Below, piece by piece: positions 28,901 to 33,474 of a stretch of DNA of 33,474 nt. Made by a program: the position numbers and the translations under genes. Below the pieces are notes generated by a model. It worked only from the letters and a program-made list of their open reading frames with translations, did not search any database and was not told the DNA's origin. Every line of letters starts with the position of its first letter. Within the stretch, counting starts at the first letter, position 1. Source of the stretch: Pigoraptor vietnamica (taxonomy: Eukaryota > Opisthokonta > Filasterea); assembly GCA_943704525.1 (NCBI GenBank), contig CALSCQ010003059.1, forward strand, positions 3,047-36,520, read 5' to 3'.

Positions 28901-31900
28901 CTGCTGTCCACTGCGGACGTTTCCACGCGGATATCGGTGCTGTCGCACGCGTATCGCAGCCTGCGCGGAGTGCCCGAAGCGTGCGTCGCTGTCCAGAAGC
29001 AGGCGCTGTGGCCGTCGTTTCTGCTCGATGCCGTGGCCAACGTGGAGCCCGCCGCATCGCTCGAACGCGGCGGTGCTACCGTCTTGGAGATGGCGCTGGA
29101 CGTGGCGTCTGTGGTGCTCTGGGGCGCGTTCGAGTCTGAGCGCAAGGGGTGGAAGGCGGTCGAAGAGGTGCTGTTATTGCTGGAGAAGTCGCGTGTGGGC
29201 GACGGCGTGCAGGCGCGGCGTGACCTGCTCGAGCGTTTGTTGGGCGCGGCGCTGGAGGACCTGAAGCGGTGCGAGTCTGCGCGGAAGAATGCCGTTCTCG
29301 TGAACAACGTCGTCCACCTGCTGTTGCTCGCGGAGGAGTTTGTCTTCCTGCGAGAGGCCTTCGACACGTCGCTGCAGAAGCACGGCACGCCGCACCCGAA
29401 ATTCCTGCAGCACACGCACCCGCACCTCGGGCACCCGGCGCGGCGCGAATCGGCGGGCGCCATTGAGACGGGTCGGACGGGCGGTCTGACGGCGAACGTG
29501 CGCGTGCACGCGAACTCCGTCTCGGCCGCCACCGATAGGCACCGGGAGGGCGCGCACGCACACCACGCTGGCCACGTGACGCCGCCGCGCTCGAAGGGGC
29601 GGCACGATGAGCGCCCGGGAGACGCGGTGGAGAGCTTTCCGAGCGAGACGTGGGACGACGTGCACCTCGCTGCGCGCGTGCTCGCGATCGCGGATGCGCT
29701 TGGCATGGCGCACTCGTCGAACTTTGCGTCGTCGGACATTGTGGGCGGCGGAAAGAGCCACCTGCGCGCCGGCGGCCTCTTGCGACTCGTCGCGCGCATA
29801 TCTCTACGCATGCTGTTCCATCGTGACGTCGCCGTGTGCGAAGACGCCGTTCGCCGCCTCCAGCTGATGATCGAGGGGCCTCTCGCGGATGCGCCGACGG
29901 GGCGCGCCATGTACGTTCTCTACAACGTCAACGGCGCCCTCGTGGCGTCGCGGGAGCGCGGTCTCGGGCACCACTGCCGCCTTGCGTCCCTCATGCGCGT
30001 GGCGATGCGGCGGTACCGCGGCGTGCTCGTGTCGCCGGGGTCGTCCAGCAGCGGGTCGTCGAGCCCCACCCGCGCGACATCGCCCGACGCCATCCTCGGC
30101 ACGTCCCCAAGCAGCGCGCACGGCGGCTTTGCGGCGCTTCCGCCCGGCGACTTTGCCGACGATCCCACCGAGGCCGACATGGAGTGGCACCGTGAGTTTG
30201 GCCGCATGGTCGAACGGCAGGCGCTAGACTTTGAGGCCGCGGAGCTCTCTCTTGTTGCGCCGTACCTCACGCGGCGACGCGCGCGGCGGGAGAAGAACCT
30301 CGTCGAGCGCATGGACCGTTCGCGTGGGACCATTGCGCAGTCTGAGCGCCGGTTTGAGGACGCCGTATCGGAGTATTGGACGCGGCGGAAGCAGGGCGAG
30401 GACGAGCGCCGACAGCGCGTCATGGCCGAGAGGGACAACGACCGGCGCGTTGCGCTGCGGCAGTGGCGCGCGAGCGTGCAGTTTTTGACGGGCGAGCGAG
30501 GCGCGTTTGCCCCCCGCACTGCGCCCGTCGCTCGTTGGAAGCTGGACCGCACGGAAAACTTCAGTCGCATGCGGCGCAAGCTCACGCGCAACTACGAGTT
30601 CAACGACCACGCCGAGGCCTCGCGTGCGCGTGACGAGGGGCTGCACGCGCGGGAGCGGCGGCAGACGCAGGCGCAAAAGTCCCTCCAGGAACAGGGACAC
30701 ACGCGCGAGCACAGCGACGACGCGCAGGCGCGGCTGTCTGGCGACGGCGCGGTGGGCGGCAACCTGCTTACCGCGGAGATTGACGCGCTGCTGAACCTGT
30801 CGCTGTCCGTGCGCGTGACGGGCGAAGCGGACGAGGACAACGTGGCTGAGGACGACTGGAGCCTTGTGAGCCAGTCGACGGCGTCGATGGGGTCGGAATC
30901 GCCCAACGGCGCACCGTACGCGCCGTCTGCGAGCGCGTCGTCGTCGGCGGCGTCTGTGGGGGCGTTCGCGGACGAGACGACCGTGTACGTCGCGCAGTGC
31001 GAGCTCATCTCGCTGATGACCGTGACGTCAGGGCAGATGGAGCTGACGACGCACCACCTGTGCTTCCGCGCGAATCGCACGGCGGACGACAAGCCGTCGG
31101 CGGCGAGCAAGGAGCTCAACGACCCCGCCGACACGATGTCGCGCGATTTCAAGTGGCCGCTGGACCAGATTCGCGAGATTCACCTGCGCCGCTACATGCT
31201 GCGTCGCTCGGCCCTCGAGATCTTCCTCGTCGACCAGACCAACTACTTTGTGAATTTCGAGCGACGCGAGCGCAACCGCGTGTACGCCAAGCTCCTCTCG
31301 CTGCGCCCTCCGAACCTCATCTACTCCGAGAGCCGCTCCCCCGCCGAGCTGCTGCGCAAGTCCGGACTCACCCAGAAGTGGCAGCGGGGACTGATCAGCA
31401 ACTTCGACTACCTCATGCAGCTGAACACGATCGCCGGCCGCACGTACAACGACCTCAACCAGTACCCCGTCTTCCCGTGGGTCATCGCGGACTACGAGTC
31501 TCCCGTGCTCGACCTCGCCAGCGCAAAGACATACCGAGACCTCGCCAAGCCCGTGGGCGCGCTGAACGAGAAGCGGCTCGAGTTTTTCGAGGAGCGCTAC
31601 AACAGCTTCTGCGACCCGAGCGGCGTCGTCGACAAGTTTCACTACGGCACGCATTACTCGACGTCGGCGACGGTGCTCTACTACCTCATCCGCGTGGAGC
31701 CGTTCACGACGCTGCACATTCAGCTGCAGGGTGGGAAATTCGACCACGCGAACCGGCAGTTCTTCTCGGTGCCGTCGACGTGGAACAGCGTCATGACCAG
31801 CACGAGCGACGTGAAGGAACTCATACCGGAGTTCTTCTACTTTCCGGACTTCCTCGAAAACTCGAACGGCTTCGACCTCGGCGTGCTGCAGTCCGGCCCT

Positions 31901-33427
31901 CGCATCAACGACGTCGTCCTTCCCCCGTGGGCCGCCACCCCGGAGGAGTTTATCCGCGTGAACCGCCTCGCGCTCGAGTCAGAGTATGTCTCTGAGCACC
32001 TCCACGAGTGGATCGACCTCATCTTCGGTTACAAGCAACGCGGCCCCGCGGCCGTGGAGGCGCGCAACGTGTTCTACTACGTCACGTATGAGGGCGCGAT
32101 CGACCTCGACGCGATCCAGGACGAAACGGAGCGCGCGGCGATAGAGGCGCAAATCAACAACTTTGGGCAGACGCCGTGCCAGCTGCTGCGACGCCCACAC
32201 CCGAAGCGGCTCAGCGCGGCGGAGCGGTCGAACAACAACGGCGGCTTTGGAGCGCCCATGCCGCTGCTCCCAATGCACGTGCGCCGCCCCAACAACGCGA
32301 TGCTCATATCGGCGGGGTCGTCGGCGAGCCTCGCGGTGCCAGACAGGGCCATGGAACGCACGCGGTCGATGAGCAACAGCGAACGTGCGGCTGCTGCGGC
32401 CGCCGCGGCGCTCGGAGTGCCCGACATTGGGGGATCGTCAGCGTCTCTGCAGACGGCGGGCCAGGCGTCGGCGCGCGGCCTGCGTGCGTACGAGGTGTCT
32501 GTGTCGCGCGACGGCGAGGGCGTGGCGTTTGTGGGGATTCCCGAGACGCAGCTCCACGCGTTCATGTACACGGGCATGCCGGACCGCGTGGTGACGATCG
32601 GCTGCCAGGGCACGCTAGCCTCGCACGGATGGCTGCCGGCGTCGTCGAACGCGTTTGGCCCCGCGCCGTTCACGTTTGACGCCGACCCCCTCCTCGCCAC
32701 GTCGAACGCAAGGTGCGCGCCTGGCTGTTTGTCGGCGTCGTGTTCCTTTTCCGCGTTCACATTTCAGCGCGTTGCTTCAATTTTTTTTCTCACTCTTAAT
32801 CCAATTTTGTCGCACAGGCGCATTGGCGGCGGTCCGTTCGCACAGGACGTCGACATGACGTCAAAGCTGTTCTGCCTCTCGCACGACGGCAAGTACGTGG
32901 TGAGCGGCGGCCACTGGGACAACAGCTTCCGCGTGTCGGTTGTCGACTCGGGAAAGACAATCCAGAGCGTCGCCAAGCACAACGGTGGGTGCCCTTGCTC
33001 TCGCATGGATGGCGCGCGCCACGTTTTCTCTCTCTTCTCAGATGCCCTCTCTCGAGTGCCAGTCCGCATGCTCGTGTGCATTGCATGTGTTCAACCGCCC
33101 GCCGTTTTACCCCCGCTTTGCAGACGTTGTCACGTGCCTGGCCGTGGACGAGAGCGGCAAGGTGCTGGTGACCGGATCGGCGGACACCACGCTGATGATG
33201 TGGGAGCTTGTGTATGCGGGCGGGACGCTGGTGGTCGACCCGCGCCCGTTCGAGACGCTGTACGGACACGACGCGGAGGTGCGTGGAACCGTTTTCGTTG
33301 CGTCGCGAGTGTGCACTCGGAAAGCAGCGTGGAATTGAGTGTGCCTTTCGTTTTCTTGTTTGTTTACGCTCAGGTTCTCTGCGTGGCCATCAACACGGAG
33401 CTTGACGTGGTCGTGAGCGGTTCTAAG
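22125..33427 (+). CDS. Neurobeachin/LRBA-type BEACH-WD40 protein, at least 3204 aa, 12 exons, 3' end outside window
   Basis: Exons 22125..22246, 22398..22464, 22570..22813, 23156..23249, 23369..24081, 24197..27674, 27850..28030, 28224..28391, 28544..32712, 32818..32984, 33124..33278, 33374..33427; 9612 bases, phases consistent, then a donor GTACGA, so more exons follow. N-terminal half: armadillo-like helices. A concanavalin-like domain lies at about 1198-1378 (RIDKWSSGAGGFTFSAWVRL). The PH-BEACH domain is at about 2503-2611 (GQMELTTHHLCF, FKWPLDQIREIHLRRYMLRR). The BEACH domain is at about 2641-2913 (SNFDYLMQLNTIAGRTYNDL, NQYPVFPWVIADY, KFHYGTHYST, LHEWIDLIFGYKQRGP, NNFGQTPCQLLRRPHPKR). WD40 blades start near 3000 (DVVTCLAVDESGKVLVTGSA). 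Such proteins scaffold vesicle trafficking and endolysosomal sorting. PH-BEACH and WD40 resemble NBEA/LRBA more than WDFY3. Exon 9 alone is 4169 bp and fully open. Confidence 0.93.
22856..23099 (+). repeat. (CA)n microsatellite in BEACH gene intron 3
   Basis: About 240 bp of CA repeats with CG, TA and TC interruptions, inside the 342-bp intron 22814..23155. In sense orientation it is CA-rich, the opposite of the GT-rich NFXL1 intron. CA repeats in introns can bind hnRNP L-type splicing regulators in animals; that is only a possibility here. Confidence 0.95.
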
Positions 33428-33474
33428 GTACGATCTTACCTGATTCTTTCTCTCATCCTTCTCCCCCTCCCCCC
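33428..33474 (+). other. Truncated last intron of the BEACH gene, ending in C-runs
   Basis: The donor GTACGA follows the codon AAG. The remaining 47 bp are C/T-rich and the window stops within CCCCCTCCCCCC. The remaining WD40 blades and any FYVE or other C-terminal domain lie beyond. Confidence 0.85.

Noticed and set aside
28774-29910. Long minus-strand open frame (378 codons) opposite the BEACH gene
   Set aside because: It lies antisense to a confirmed BEACH exon. GC-rich codon use leaves complementary frames open, and the translation is low-complexity Arg/Ala/Ser without domains.
30997-31995. Plus-strand open frame of 332 codons inside the BEACH region
   Set aside because: Out of frame with the PH-BEACH and BEACH coding sequence, which is unbroken and strongly conserved; the alternative translation is Arg/Pro-rich noise.
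1-33474. Mobile elements, virus-like elements and CRISPR arrays
   Set aside because: No reverse transcriptase, transposase, integrase, capsid-like frame, terminal repeats or spaced direct repeats were seen on either strand.

Overview
This is a nuclear window from a GC-rich, intron-rich eukaryote, most likely a unicellular one. The evidence is short spliceosomal introns (about 50, mostly 70-200 bp), AUG starts with a purine at -3, no bacterial operon signals, and a gene set of eukaryotic families: NFX1-type zinc fingers, RCC1/BTB, RUS/DUF647, DUF4050, BEACH and ankyrin repeats. Adenine synthesis uses a PurK-PurE fusion (fungal ADE2 type) and not the animal PAICS type, which argues against a metazoan. 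I cannot name the species. The 5' splice sites have an unusually uniform GTGNGT form (G at +3).

Layout from left to right. (1) 79-1121 (+): four-exon ankyrin-repeat protein. (2) 1303-5201 (+): eight-exon NFXL1 orthologue with RING, about ten NFX1 zinc fingers and a C-terminal membrane anchor; its first intron is a large (GT)n tract. (3) 5283-8704 (-): eight-exon protein with RCC1 repeats and two BTB domains, convergent with NFXL1 with only 81 bp between the stops. (4) 9157-11770 (+): eleven-exon RUS-family (RUSF1/DUF647) gene with one apparent GC-AG intron. (5) 12241-12591 (-): small intronless DUF4050/Gag1-like protein. (6) 13050-13721 (-): intronless Ala-rich helical protein with one membrane segment, not recognised. 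(7) 14288-16334 (+): three-exon ADE2. (8) 16867-21316 (-): twelve-exon, 1016-residue coiled-coil protein with UVR-like motifs, not assignable to a named family. (9) 22125-33427 (+, runs off the window): neurobeachin/LRBA-type BEACH protein, at least 3204 residues and dominated by two giant exons.

Every multi-exon model was built by hand from homology, open frames and splice phases. In each complete model the exon lengths add up to a whole number of codons. There is no evidence that the genes form one pathway; the block looks like an ordinary dense housekeeping and trafficking neighbourhood. Three products relate to membranes or trafficking (NFXL1 tail anchor, gene 6, BEACH), and two belong to families tied to ubiquitin ligation (NFXL1 RING, RCC1-BTB). 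The window starts and ends in poly-C, and the only assembly gap (10 N) also lies in poly-C. I saw no RNA gene, CRISPR array, transposon or virus-like element. The points most worth a second look are the UVR coiled-coil protein, the RCC1-BTB-BTB architecture, the GC-AG intron with a duplicated branch-point/acceptor cassette, and a marked excess of the palindrome CACGTG.
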